From Natronorubrum thiooxidans (GTDB taxonomy: Archaea; Halobacteriota; Halobacteria; Halobacteriales; Natrialbaceae), in the NCBI RefSeq assembly GCF_900156475.1, contig NZ_FTNR01000003.1, positions 242,590 to 306,589 of the forward strand: a stretch of DNA of 64,000 nucleotides, given 5' to 3'. Position 1 is the stretch's first letter, and each line of letters opens with the position of its first letter. Positions 26,332 through 34,447 of this stretch are shown piece after piece. The position numbers and the translations under genes were made by a program. The notes beneath the pieces are model-generated. The model saw nothing but the letters and a program-made list of their open reading frames with translations, made no database searches and was not told the origin of the DNA.

Positions 26332-26883
26332 ATGAGCGAGCTCGAACTAACACGGCGAACGGCGCTCGGCCTCGTCGGAACGACGGCCGCAGCCACCGGC
26401 CTGACGACGGCGACGGCGGCGCAGGACACGGAGAGTGACGAACCGACCGACGATGACGGACAGGCCGACGGAGAAACCGACCGGCGACCGATCATCCTCG
26501 CCGGTCGAAGCGAATACTGGTACGGCATCGCACCCGAGGAGATCGAAGGCGAGGAGAACCCGACGCTGAGCCTCGAGGCGGGGGAAACGTACGACCTCGT
26601 CTGGATCAACGTCGACGGCGCGGAACATGAACTGATCGTCGAGTCCGACGCCGGCGAGGAACTCGCGGTTTCCGACGAGTCTGAGACGGCGGGCGAGACC
26701 GTCTCGATGACGTTCGAGGCGAGCGAGGACGCCGCCGAGTACTACTGTGAGTACCATCCCGACGCCATGCGCGGGACGGTCGAACTGAACGGAGGATTCG
26801 ATCTCTCGTCCCACGGACACGACGAGCACGGGCACGACCACGACGGGAACGGCCAGTCGAACGGCGGGGACGGCGGATACTGA
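26332..26883 (+). CDS. Tat-exported blue-copper (halocyanin-like) protein
   Basis: 183 residues. The twin-arginine signal TRRTALGLVGTTAAATGL ends near residue 31 with AAQD; no lipobox is present. The cupredoxin domain has the type 1 copper ligands His in GAEHELIV and Cys, His and Met in YYCEYHPDAMRG, in the usual C-x3-H-x3-M spacing. The C-terminal 30 residues are His/Gly/Asp-rich (HGHDEHGHDHDGNG) and may bind metal too. It likely carries electrons at the cell surface. It lies 63 bases before gatE but is probably a separate unit. Confidence 0.85.
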   Translation: MSELELTRRTALGLVGTTAAATGLTTATAAQDTESDEPTDDDGQADGETDRRPIILAGRSEYWYGIAPEEIEGEENPTLSLEAGETYDLVWINVDGAEHELIVESDAGEELAVSDESETAGETVSMTFEASEDAAEYYCEYHPDAMRGTVELNGGFDLSSHGHDEHGHDHDGNGQSNGGDGGY

Positions 26884-26946
26884 CCGTCGGTCGAGCCCGG
26901 CGCGGACTGGACGGTTTTTTACCCCTCCGCCTCCGAGTGGCGGCCA

Positions 26947-28815
26947 ATGAGCGAGTACGATTACGACGAGCTCGGACTCGTCGCCGGGCTGGAGATCCAC
27001 CAGCAACTCAATACGGCGACGAAGCTGTTCTGTCAGTGTCCAACCGAGCGTCGCGAACCCGAGGAGTCGACGCGGCGATTTACGCGCTATCTCCATCCCA
27101 CACGGAGCGAGCTGGGCGAGATCGACCAGGCCGCCTTAGAGGAGAGCCGCGTCGACCGCGAGTTCGAATACCTCGCGTACGATACGACGTGTCTGGTCGA
27201 AGAAGACGACGAGCCGCCGGCCACGCTCGATGACGAAGCCCTCGAGACGACCCTCGAGGTCGCCCAGCTGATGGACATGAATCCGGTCGATCAGGCCCAC
27301 GTCATGCGCAAGATCGTCGTCGACGGCTCGAACACGACGGGCTTCCAGCGCTCGTCACTGATCGCCACCGGCGGCGCAATCGAGACCAGCGAGGGGGCGG
27401 TGGGAATCGAAGACCTCCTGCTCGAGGAAGAAAGCGCCCAGCGCGTCGAGGAAACCGACGACGGCGTGCGCTTCGGCCTCGATCGACTGGGCATCCCGCT
27501 CGTCGAAATCGGTACGAAGCCGGATATTTCGACGCCCGAACAGGCCCTCGAGGCCGCCGAACGGATCGGCATGCTGCTTCGCTCGACCGGGAAGGTCAAA
27601 CGCGGCCTGGGGACGATCCGCCAGGACGTCAACGTCTCCATCGCCGACGGCGCGCGCGTCGAGATCAAGGGCGTCCAGAGCCTCGATGATATTGACGACA
27701 TCGTGCGCAACGAGGCCGCCCGGCAGGTCGAACTCGTCGAGATTCGGGACGAACTCGAGGCCCGCGAGGCGTCCGTCGGCGAGACACAAGACGTTACCGA
27801 CGTCTTCGAGGGCACTGACAGCGGCGTTATCGGTGGTGCACTGAGTTCAGGTGGCTCCGTGATGGCCGTCCCACTGTACGGCTTCGACGGGCTGGTGGGA
27901 CGCGAGATCGCTCCCGACCGCCGCCTCGGCACCGAGTTCTCCGACCACGCCAAACGCCACGGGGCAGGCGGGATCTTCCACACGGACGAACTGCCGGCTT
28001 ACGGCGTCACCGAGGACGAAGTCGCGGCCCTGCGGGCGGCCGTCGGAGCCGGTTCCGAAGACGCCGTGGCGATCGTCGCCGCCGAAACGGATGTCGCCGA
28101 GGCGTCGATCGACGCCGTCGCTGAACGCGCTGCCAGTGCACTCGAGGGCGTCCCCGAGGAGACCCGCGACGCCCTCGAGGACGGCGCGACACGCTATCTC
28201 CGCCCGCTGCCCGGCGCGGCACGGATGTACCCCGAGACGGACGTTCCGCCCGTCGAACCGGACCCGAGCGAGGTGCCCGAGCCGGAGCTGCTGACCGCAA
28301 AAGTCGAGCGCTACCAAGCGGAGTTCGACCTCAGCGCGGGGCTTGCTGAACAGGTCGCCTACGGCACACACATGCCGCTGTTCGAGTCCGTCGTCGCCGA
28401 CGGGATCGACCCGACGCTGGCCGCGACGACGCTCGAGTCGACACTGACCGAACTCCGGCGTGACGACGTGCCCGTCGAGAACCTCATCGAGACGCACATC
28501 GAGGCCGTCCTCGAGATGGTCGAAGACGGCGACCTGCCGAACGAGGGCGTCACGGATCTGCTCGAGGCGCTGGCCGAGCAGCCGGATCGAACGGCCGAGG
28601 AGGCAGCCGAAGACGCCGGTCTCGGCGGCGCGGACGAGGACGAGGTCCGCGAGGCCATCGCCGAAGTCGTCGAGCGGAACGGAGCACAAGTCCAAGAAGA
28701 AGGCATGCAGGCGTTTTCGGGCCTCATGGGCGAGTGCATGGGCGCGCTGCGTGGCAAGGCTGACGGCGACCTCGTGAGCCAGTTGCTGCGCGAGGAGATC
28801 CAGAAGCGAGCCTAA
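26947..28815 (+). CDS. gatE: Glutamyl-tRNA(Gln) amidotransferase subunit E
   Basis: 622 residues, the archaeal GatE subunit that with GatD converts misacylated Glu-tRNA(Gln) to Gln-tRNA(Gln). It opens GLVAGLEIHQQLNTATKLFCQCP. The GatB-like cradle (RSSLIATGGAIET, IPLVEIGTKPDI, RQDVNVSI) is followed by the AspRS-like insert (GYASE-like region 280-410: GLVGREIAPDRRLGTEFSDHAK) and the YqeY tail (AVLEMVEDGDLPNEGVTDLLEALAEQ, GMQAFSGLMGECMGALRGKADG). GatD is not in the window. Confidence 0.97.
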   Translation: MSEYDYDELGLVAGLEIHQQLNTATKLFCQCPTERREPEESTRRFTRYLHPTRSELGEIDQAALEESRVDREFEYLAYDTTCLVEEDDEPPATLDDEALETTLEVAQLMDMNPVDQAHVMRKIVVDGSNTTGFQRSSLIATGGAIETSEGAVGIEDLLLEEESAQRVEETDDGVRFGLDRLGIPLVEIGTKPDISTPEQALEAAERIGMLLRSTGKVKRGLGTIRQDVNVSIADGARVEIKGVQSLDDIDDIVRNEAARQVELVEIRDELEAREASVGETQDVTDVFEGTDSGVIGGALSSGGSVMAVPLYGFDGLVGREIAPDRRLGTEFSDHAKRHGAGGIFHTDELPAYGVTEDEVAALRAAVGAGSEDAVAIVAAETDVAEASIDAVAERAASALEGVPEETRDALEDGATRYLRPLPGAARMYPETDVPPVEPDPSEVPEPELLTAKVERYQAEFDLSAGLAEQVAYGTHMPLFESVVADGIDPTLAATTLESTLTELRRDDVPVENLIETHIEAVLEMVEDGDLPNEGVTDLLEALAEQPDRTAEEAAEDAGLGGADEDEVREAIAEVVERNGAQVQEEGMQAFSGLMGECMGALRGKADGDLVSQLLREEIQKRA

Positions 28816-28933
28816 CGCAGGCGACTGACCCCTATGAGCCTTTTTACGAAACCTTCAGTATGAATACGCGTGGACAGTCTATGCAAACCGCTCGCAGTTG
28901 TGGCACACACGTTCCTCGCGAACACTCACAGCC

Positions 28934-29416
28934 CTATTCGTCGACCAGTTCCTCGAGTAACGTCTCGAGGTTATAACTCTGTAACGCGTCGCGTTCTTCG
29001 ATCGCCGAGATGACGAACGTGGAGTCGGTTCGGTCGACGCCCTCGAGTTGCTCGAACGCGGCGATCAGGCGCTCGACCATCTCACTGCTGCTCAGGCGGG
29101 CGACGACGATGAAATCGGTCTCGCCCATCGTGAAGTAGACGTTCGTGACGCCTTCAACGGTCAGCAGTCGGTCCGAAAACTCCTCGTAGGAGCCCTGGTA
29201 GTCGGCATGGATCTCGACGAGGACGGTCACGCCGAGGCCGAGTGCCTCGAGGTCGACGTCGTAGCGGTCGTTCGTGATGATGCCTTCCTCCCGAAGATTG
29301 GAGAGTCGGTAGTGGATCGTCGATACCGGAATGCCGGTTGCGTCGTGAAGTCGCTCCGGGCTCCCCGTCTCGAGTTCGGAGATCGCCTTGAGAAGTCGCA
29401 CGTCGCGTTCGTCCAT
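28934..29416 (-). CDS. Lrp/AsnC family transcriptional regulator
   Basis: 160 residues from the ATG at 29416 (MDERDVRLLKAISELETGSPERLHDATGIPVSTIHYRLSNLREEGII), the standard Lrp winged helix, followed by the RAM/AsnC ligand domain (GVTVLVEIHADYQG, GVTNVYFTMGETDFIVVARL). The frame is open to 29521, but the family N terminus fits 29416. It is divergent from an EamA transporter with 181 bases between starts, the usual setting for a regulator controlling an exporter and itself. The ligand, perhaps an amino acid, is not deducible. Confidence 0.9.
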   Translation of the reverse strand: MDERDVRLLKAISELETGSPERLHDATGIPVSTIHYRLSNLREEGIITNDRYDVDLEALGLGVTVLVEIHADYQGSYEEFSDRLLTVEGVTNVYFTMGETDFIVVARLSSSEMVERLIAAFEQLEGVDRTDSTFVISAIEERDALQSYNLETLLEELVDE

Positions 29417-29597
29417 GAACGAGTGCTCGGGACGGATGAAATAAATGTCCTTCGTCTGATGAACTTGGAGATATCTACAAGTGGCGAGTTCGGTGTGGTG
29501 GGCAATTCGGATCAAATCCATATGTGTGGTTCTGAATTCAGCGATAACGGGTTGCTTGTAGAAGGATCTAAATACAACCGTCCGTTTCGAACTGGAT

Positions 29598-30653
29598 ATG
29601 ATTACACTGAGCGCTATTCCATCGGAGTACCGCCAATCGGTGCTCTTTTCGATACTCGCCCTTTGCTGGGGGAGTTCGTTCGTGGCGATCGAAATCGGCC
29701 TCGAGCACGTCCCGCCGCTGCTGTTCGCTGGCTCTCGCTATGCGCTAGCGGGTGCGATCGTTCTCGGCTACGCAGCCGTCGTCACTGACCGCGTCCGTCC
29801 CACGGGTCGAGCAGAGTGGCTCGTGGTCGTCGTTGCCGGCGTGTTCGTCATCGCGCTCTATCACGGCCTGTTGTACATCGGCGAACTGTACGTCTCGGGT
29901 GCTGTCGCCGCAACCGTCGTCAGCACGGCACCGATTCTTACGGTCGCGTTCGCTGGGGTGTTGCTCCCGAACGAACGACTCGGGCTCGTCGGTGTCGTCG
30001 GCTTTGTCCTCGGCCTGATCGGCGTAATCCTCGTCGTCCAGCCATCCCCGAAAGCGCTCGGTGGCGATATGGTAATCGGTGCAGCAATCGTCTTCGCCTC
30101 CGCCATCGCGTTCGCACTCGGGAGCGTACTCGTGCGACCGATCGAATCTGAGCTGCCGCTCGAGACGCTCCAGGCCTGGGCGATGTTGCTCGGCGCCGGC
30201 GTGTTGTTCGTCTGGGCTGGCCTGCGTGGTGAATCGGTGGCCGCGATCGAGCTGACGACGACGGCACTACTCTCGTATGCCTACCTGACGTTCGTCTCCG
30301 GCGTCTTCGCGTTCTTGCTCTACTTCGAGTTGCTCGAGGAAAGCGGCGCGACACAGGTCAACCTCGTTGGGTACGCCGAGCCGGCGGTCGCGATCGGTGT
30401 GAGCTGGCTCGTGCTCGACTCGGTCGTCGACTCGCTGACGCTCGTCGGTCTGCTGACGATCCTCGTCGGATTCGTTGTCATCAAGCGAAACGCGTTTCGC
30501 TCCCTCCTTCGATCCAGACTGGAGCAGACACCGGACGAGCGACGGCTCCCCACGGATAACCAGCCCGAACCGCGAACCGACGGTGGGGTCCCGGTCGAGT
30601 CGGAGTCACACGAATCGGCTGACGGTGGTCCGCCGGACGACGCTCGAGCGTAG
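29598..30653 (+). CDS. EamA/DMT-family exporter
   Basis: 351 residues with ten TM helices in two EamA repeats (first repeat SILALCWGSSFVAIEIGLEHVPPLLFAGSRYALAG; second FASAIAFALGSVLVRPIE onward) and a hydrophilic C-terminal tail of 45 residues. Family members export metabolites such as amino acids. The divergent Lrp regulator supports amino-acid or related export. Start ATG at 29598. Confidence 0.85.
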   Translation: MITLSAIPSEYRQSVLFSILALCWGSSFVAIEIGLEHVPPLLFAGSRYALAGAIVLGYAAVVTDRVRPTGRAEWLVVVVAGVFVIALYHGLLYIGELYVSGAVAATVVSTAPILTVAFAGVLLPNERLGLVGVVGFVLGLIGVILVVQPSPKALGGDMVIGAAIVFASAIAFALGSVLVRPIESELPLETLQAWAMLLGAGVLFVWAGLRGESVAAIELTTTALLSYAYLTFVSGVFAFLLYFELLEESGATQVNLVGYAEPAVAIGVSWLVLDSVVDSLTLVGLLTILVGFVVIKRNAFRSLLRSRLEQTPDERRLPTDNQPEPRTDGGVPVESESHESADGGPPDDARA

Positions 30654-30758
30654 CACGACCACGCGAGTACTGGCCGCTTCGAAACTCAGAATCCCGTTCG
30701 AGTTGTGAAATGGGAACTCGAGAAAGAGTTATTTGTGAGAACGTGGCCGCTGTGAACG

Positions 30759-31415
30759 ATGCCAGAACCGACAACAACAGTCGTGTGTCACGTGCGCGCG
30801 CCACTGCTGCTCGAGCCAGTCGACAGGCAGGTGGAAACCCTTCGCGCCTGCGAGTCAGAGGGGGCGATCGACGACCTCTTGTTGCGCAGTTGGCCCAAAG
30901 AGATCGCACTGACCGACACCAGCCCCTACCAGGAGGCCCTCGAGAGTTTCGAGCGATTCGAGGCGTGGGCGGACGAGCAGGGGGTGAGCATTCGACCGCC
31001 GTTCAAAAAACGGACGTCGACCTCTCAGCTCTCAGGCGAGACCAGAGAGTTACTCGTGATGCCACTCGTGTGTCTCGAAGTCTACGCTGATGATGAACTG
31101 GTTGGCGTGTTCCCCCACACCGACGAGGACCTCGAGGAGACATACACGACGGACGAAGTCATCGCCTCGCTCCGGACGGGCGAGATCCCAACACCGCTGA
31201 ACAGCGCCCGGGAAGCCGACTCGGCGACGACGGCGGACGGCACGCCCGGAAACGACTGCCCTGAGTGTGGGGCATCGGTGGTTGACGGCCAGGGGCTGTT
31301 TGCCTGTGCTCGCTGTGGCTGGGTCGGAACGATCACCGAAACGGGTGCATACGTCTCACAGCCGGAACACTCATCGACGCACACATCGACAACGTCGACC
31401 GTGCAGACTCGCTGA
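30759..31415 (+). CDS. Conserved haloarchaeal protein with C-terminal zinc ribbon
   Basis: 218 residues. The N-terminal 140 residues (VVCHVRAPLLLEPVDRQVETLRACESEGAIDDLLLRSWPKEI) match a haloarchaeal family sometimes labelled HTH-domain proteins. A zinc ribbon follows (CPECGASVV...CARCGW, residues about 164-186), then a Ser/Thr tail. It starts with an ATG after a short AT-rich promoter stretch (30715-30735). A role in transcription or RNA binding is plausible but unproven. Confidence 0.65.
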   Translation: MPEPTTTVVCHVRAPLLLEPVDRQVETLRACESEGAIDDLLLRSWPKEIALTDTSPYQEALESFERFEAWADEQGVSIRPPFKKRTSTSQLSGETRELLVMPLVCLEVYADDELVGVFPHTDEDLEETYTTDEVIASLRTGEIPTPLNSAREADSATTADGTPGNDCPECGASVVDGQGLFACARCGWVGTITETGAYVSQPEHSSTHTSTTSTVQTR

Positions 31416-31468
31416 CCGAATCCCCTGACAGCGATCAAACGACGACGGCCATCGGCCTCGAGACCGCG

Positions 31469-32476
31469 CTACGAGTCGTCGACGAGTCCGCCAGCGTATT
31501 CGGCCTCGATTCGGACACTCGCCCCATCGTGATCGACCTCGCGGGCGTCGGCCTGGGTCCCGAACACCTCGAGGCGCTCGAGATCGACGCGGTCGTCGTC
31601 GCCATACCGGACGGCGGCAGTCGCCGTCGCACCGTCGTCCGTGATCAAGAGCTGCTGGTGGACGCCGGTCGCACCTTCGACGCCGCCAAACGCGAACTCG
31701 AGGGTGCCTGTGAGTTGCTGGTCGCCGAGCGTGTCGACATCGAAGGCGTCCGCCTCGGTGTAGCGGCCGAGAGAGATCCCGCCGGTCTCCCCGGCACGAA
31801 GTAGTCGCGCGAACTCGTCGTCGGTTTCGTGTTTCGGCGGTCGCTGCCCAGTGGCCGTCTCGACAGTTCGTTCGACGGCGTCGATCGGATCGAATTCCGG
31901 ATCGGCCTGGTTCGGGACGGTAAACGCGAAGACGTCGTCCGTGATGCCGACGACTTCGCCGGAGTCGGCATCGGTGTAGACCGCATACGACGTGTCGTCG
32001 CGCTCGCGTGCGTATCCAGCATCCTCGAGGGCAGTGCCGATCGCGTCACGGTCGTAACTCCCCACCAACGCGTAGACGCCGTTGGCGTCGACGATTTCCC
32101 CCGCATCGGCTGGCGTCTCGTCGATTTCCTGGTAGATACCGAACGTTTTGGTCGCTCCGATCCGTCCAAACAGGACCGCCATGACGACTGGGTTCCCGAG
32201 GAGCGGATCGATCAGGTCGTCGCCTGCCGCGGCGTCTTCGGCGTCGACGAGTGATTGCAGTGTCGCGGCGTCGATCGCCCCGTAAGAGTACGTCGACCGG
32301 TCTGTTTCTGGAAGGAACGACGCATACGTCGGTACCTCGCCGTCGTCGTCGGCAGGCGAATCGGTCCCGTTACCGCTCGAGCCGTCCCCATCGTCGGACG
32401 TCTCCGAACAGCCGGCCAGAAGCGCCATTCCGGCACCGAACAGGCCCAGGGTCTGTCGTCGATTGACGTCGGTCAT
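31469..32476 (-). CDS. Tat lipoprotein, unknown function
   Basis: 335 residues from ATG 32476: NRRQTLGLFGAGMALLAGC is a twin-arginine signal with lipobox LAGC and Cys23. An acidic Ser/Gly spacer is followed by a soluble domain of about 300 residues with the repeating pattern 'YASFLPETDRSTYSYGAIDAATL' and 'DRDAIGTALEDAGYA'. No catalytic motif seen. It is surface-anchored; perhaps a binding protein. Convergent with the preceding zinc-ribbon gene. Confidence 0.75.
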   Translation of the reverse strand: MTDVNRRQTLGLFGAGMALLAGCSETSDDGDGSSGNGTDSPADDDGEVPTYASFLPETDRSTYSYGAIDAATLQSLVDAEDAAAGDDLIDPLLGNPVVMAVLFGRIGATKTFGIYQEIDETPADAGEIVDANGVYALVGSYDRDAIGTALEDAGYARERDDTSYAVYTDADSGEVVGITDDVFAFTVPNQADPEFDPIDAVERTVETATGQRPPKHETDDEFARLLRAGETGGISLGRYTEADAFDVDTLGDQQLTGTLEFAFGGVEGATGVHQQLLITDDGATATAAVRYGDDDRVDLERLEVFGTQADAREVDHDGASVRIEAEYAGGLVDDS

Positions 32477-32580
32477 CCTGTAATCGTGGTTGACACCATC
32501 ATATGAGACTGTCGGACGAACCGACACCAGTCATCAGCAATCGCGTGTTCGGATCGCAGTGTCGCAGGCACCGTCTGCGG

Positions 32581-33354
32581 TCACTGTTCGGCTGGCCGTT
32601 CCGTCGCCCGACGGAGCAAGCCGAGCAACGTGTTCGCCTCGCCCGTTGTCAGGTCGGCCCGGCCGTAGACGCGTCGAAGCATGCGCATCGTCTTTTCGCG
32701 TTTTTCGACGGGATGGTTGAGTTCCTCGAGCAGCGCCGCCCACTGGTCGTAGACGCGATCGATCGTCGGTTCGGGGGCTCGCACGCGCTCTACGTCGGGT
32801 AGTTGTGTCTCCTCGTCGGCGAGGGTGAGCGAGCGCAGTTCATAGAGCGTGATGGTCGCGGCCTGTCCGAGGTTGAGAACGGGGTAGTCGGCGGCGGCCG
32901 GAATCGAGCAGATCTCGTCGATCTGGGCGAGCTCCTCGTTGGTGAGTCCGATGCGTTCACGGCCGAAGACGATCGCCGTTGGTGCTTCGACGGCGGCCAG
33001 TCGGTCCGGAAGTTCGGCGGGTGTCGTGTACGGAAACCGAACGTGGCTGTGGTCGTCTTCGTTGGTCACCGCCGTACAGCCGATTGTGAGATAGGTGTCG
33101 ACGAGGTGGTCGAAGGATACCTCCGTCGCGTTCGGCAGGATATCCTCTCGAGCGTGTCCGGCAAAGCCGTAGGCGTCACCGTCGGGATCGAGCGCCGGCG
33201 GGTCGACGAGCAGGAGGTCTTCGAACCCGAAGTTCTTCATCCCGCGAGCGATCGTCCCGACGTTCCCCGGCGACTGGGCATCGACGACGGCGACCGCCGG
33301 CGGCGTCCGTGACCGATCTGTCGATCCGTCGGTGTCGGATGTGTTAGCGGTCAT
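32581..33354 (-). CDS. trmJ: SPOUT RNA 2'-O-methyltransferase, TrmJ-like
   Basis: 257 residues with the three SpoU motifs: VVDAQSPGNVGTIARGMKNFG (motif 1), AIVFGRERIGLTNEEL (motif 2) and YPVLNLGQAATITLYELRSL (motif 3), which form the AdoMet-binding trefoil knot. The 80-residue C-terminal helical tail (VYDQWAALLEELNHPVEKREKTMRMLRRVYGRADLTTGEANTLLGLLRRA) is the TrmJ-type extension. TrmJ methylates the ribose at tRNA position 32. It transcribes away from the replication origin. Confidence 0.88.
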   Translation of the reverse strand: MTANTSDTDGSTDRSRTPPAVAVVDAQSPGNVGTIARGMKNFGFEDLLLVDPPALDPDGDAYGFAGHAREDILPNATEVSFDHLVDTYLTIGCTAVTNEDDHSHVRFPYTTPAELPDRLAAVEAPTAIVFGRERIGLTNEELAQIDEICSIPAAADYPVLNLGQAATITLYELRSLTLADEETQLPDVERVRAPEPTIDRVYDQWAALLEELNHPVEKREKTMRMLRRVYGRADLTTGEANTLLGLLRRATERPAEQ

Positions 33355-33880
33355 TGATTCTCGATCGGGTCCGACTCGAGAAGGGAACTGTTCGTCTCAG
33401 CGCGGTCCGTCCAAAGTCTCGAGCCGAAACGCTCGGTCGACAGACTGGATGTGATGGAGCCCATACCGAGAGGACGAGCTGGCCGGTCAAAAGAGACGTG
33501 TTCGCCGAGGACGGGAAGTTGAGGGATGATCCATCGGTGTGGATTCTGTGTGTGGATTCCTGTCTAGTTCACTGTGTGGGCGTCTTTCGTGAGCGAGTGT
33601 GATTCTCTGCTGGTTCTTCTACGACCTTCTCTGCTAGTTACTTCTAGTTACTTCTAGTTCTAGATACAATACTAGTACTAGAACTAGGGTACTAGAGTTA
33701 TACACAAATCTATGGATGGAAATGAAAAACAACCAATTACTAGAGTGATTCTTGAGTTTTATTATTAGGACTTACAGCCCGAGCGGCTGTTGTGACACCC
33801 TCACAGCCACTGTTCGGCAAGTACTACGCGTCTATCCGGTAAACTCGAGATGTACCGGCGCCCATATCGATACCGATGGA
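33355..33880. other. Origin-proximal intergenic DNA with AT-rich segment
   Basis: No gene is supported; a short frame at 33354-33602 lacks protein-like composition. The segment changes from GC-rich to very AT-rich near 33600, matching a DNA-unwinding element, and contains an imperfect palindrome near 33784-33808 (GGCTGTTGTGA ... TCACAGCC). Confidence 0.55.
33636..33775. other. DNA-unwinding element candidate rich in CTAG
   Basis: About 140 bases of AT-rich sequence carrying nine CTAG tetramers, eight of them within 67 bases (33634-33700). It includes a twice-repeated TTACTTCTAG unit and the stretch ACTAGTACTAGAACTAG. Confidence 0.6.
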
Positions 33881-33912
33881 GGGGACACACACCCCCCTCG
33901 CGTTTGTAACGG
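33881..33912 (-). repeat. Origin recognition box 1 (minus orientation)
   Basis: Reading the minus strand gives CCGTTACAAACGCGAGGGGG plus GTGTGTGTCCCC. It is the mirror image of the box at 34031. Confidence 0.9.
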
Positions 33913-34030
33913 CCCGAAGGAGGGGGGGTCTCTACGTGGAACACACCATGGTCGCGGATGTAAAATCGGGCCTGTTGGATCTCAATCGACAGAAAATCGG
34001 GAATAATCGAACACCCACCCCACCCATTCG

Positions 34031-34060
34031 GCGTTACAAACGCGAGGGGGGTGTGTCCCC
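34031..34060 (+). repeat. Origin recognition box 2 (plus orientation)
   Basis: GCGTTACAAACGCGAGGGGG followed by GTGTGTCCCC, identical to box 1 over 24 or more bases and facing away from it. Confidence 0.9.
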
Positions 34061-34234
34061 CCTTCAGCAATCGCAAATCCCCTCGAGAAATCGGTGTTCT
34101 CTCCTGCGTCGACGAGTTGGACAACAAACGCCATTTCTAGTGACATCTAGTTGACCGTGGTGAGTTCCCGTCTCGTTCCATCTCGTCCGACAGTATCACG
34201 TCACTACCGGGCGCTCGCCGGCGATCGTTCCCCG

Positions 34235-34258
34235 CCGTTACAAACGCGAGGGGGGTGT
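34235..34258 (+). repeat. Origin recognition box 3 (plus orientation)
   Basis: CCGTTACAAACGCGAGGGGG then GTGT; identical core to boxes 1 and 2 but without the flanking C-run. It lies 190 bases before orc1. Confidence 0.9.
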
Positions 34259-34299
34259 CGGTGGTTCACATACTCGAGTCGCAGTCGACTCGACCCCCC

Positions 34300-34324
34300 G
34301 GCGTTAGAAACGCGAGACCGCTGT
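34300..34324 (+). repeat. Degenerate origin recognition box
   Basis: GGCGTTAGAAACGCGAGACC keeps the GTTA-AAACGCGAG core but loses the G-string, 42 bases after box 3. Confidence 0.6.
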
Positions 34325-34447
34325 CATGGACCGATCTCGCAGATCGGACGAAGTCTGCGGGTATTGTGGCCTCTTATCGGGTGTTTACATCCGCGATCGA
34401 TCTCCATAGCTTTATTTCAATCGAGTGGAAAGCCACGGGGTAACGAA

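Larger units (their letters stand above)
33605..34447. other. Chromosomal replication origin (oriC)
   Basis: Directly upstream of orc1/cdc6. It combines an AT-rich segment (33605-33775) with three near-identical origin recognition boxes containing ACAAACGCGAGGGGGG, two in opposite orientation to each other around 33913-34030 and one closer to the gene, plus weaker copies. In haloarchaea, oriC sits beside its cognate orc1/cdc6 and its boxes end in a G-string; both features are here. Confidence 0.9.

Noticed and set aside
33354..33602. An 82-codon plus-strand frame next to trmJ
   Set aside because: No ribosome site or recognisable motif, and it overlaps the start codon of trmJ on the other strand.
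34151..34447. N-terminal extension of orc1 by about 100 codons
   Set aside because: It would translate through origin boxes, has poor composition, and the ATG at 34448 gives the normal Orc1/Cdc6 start.
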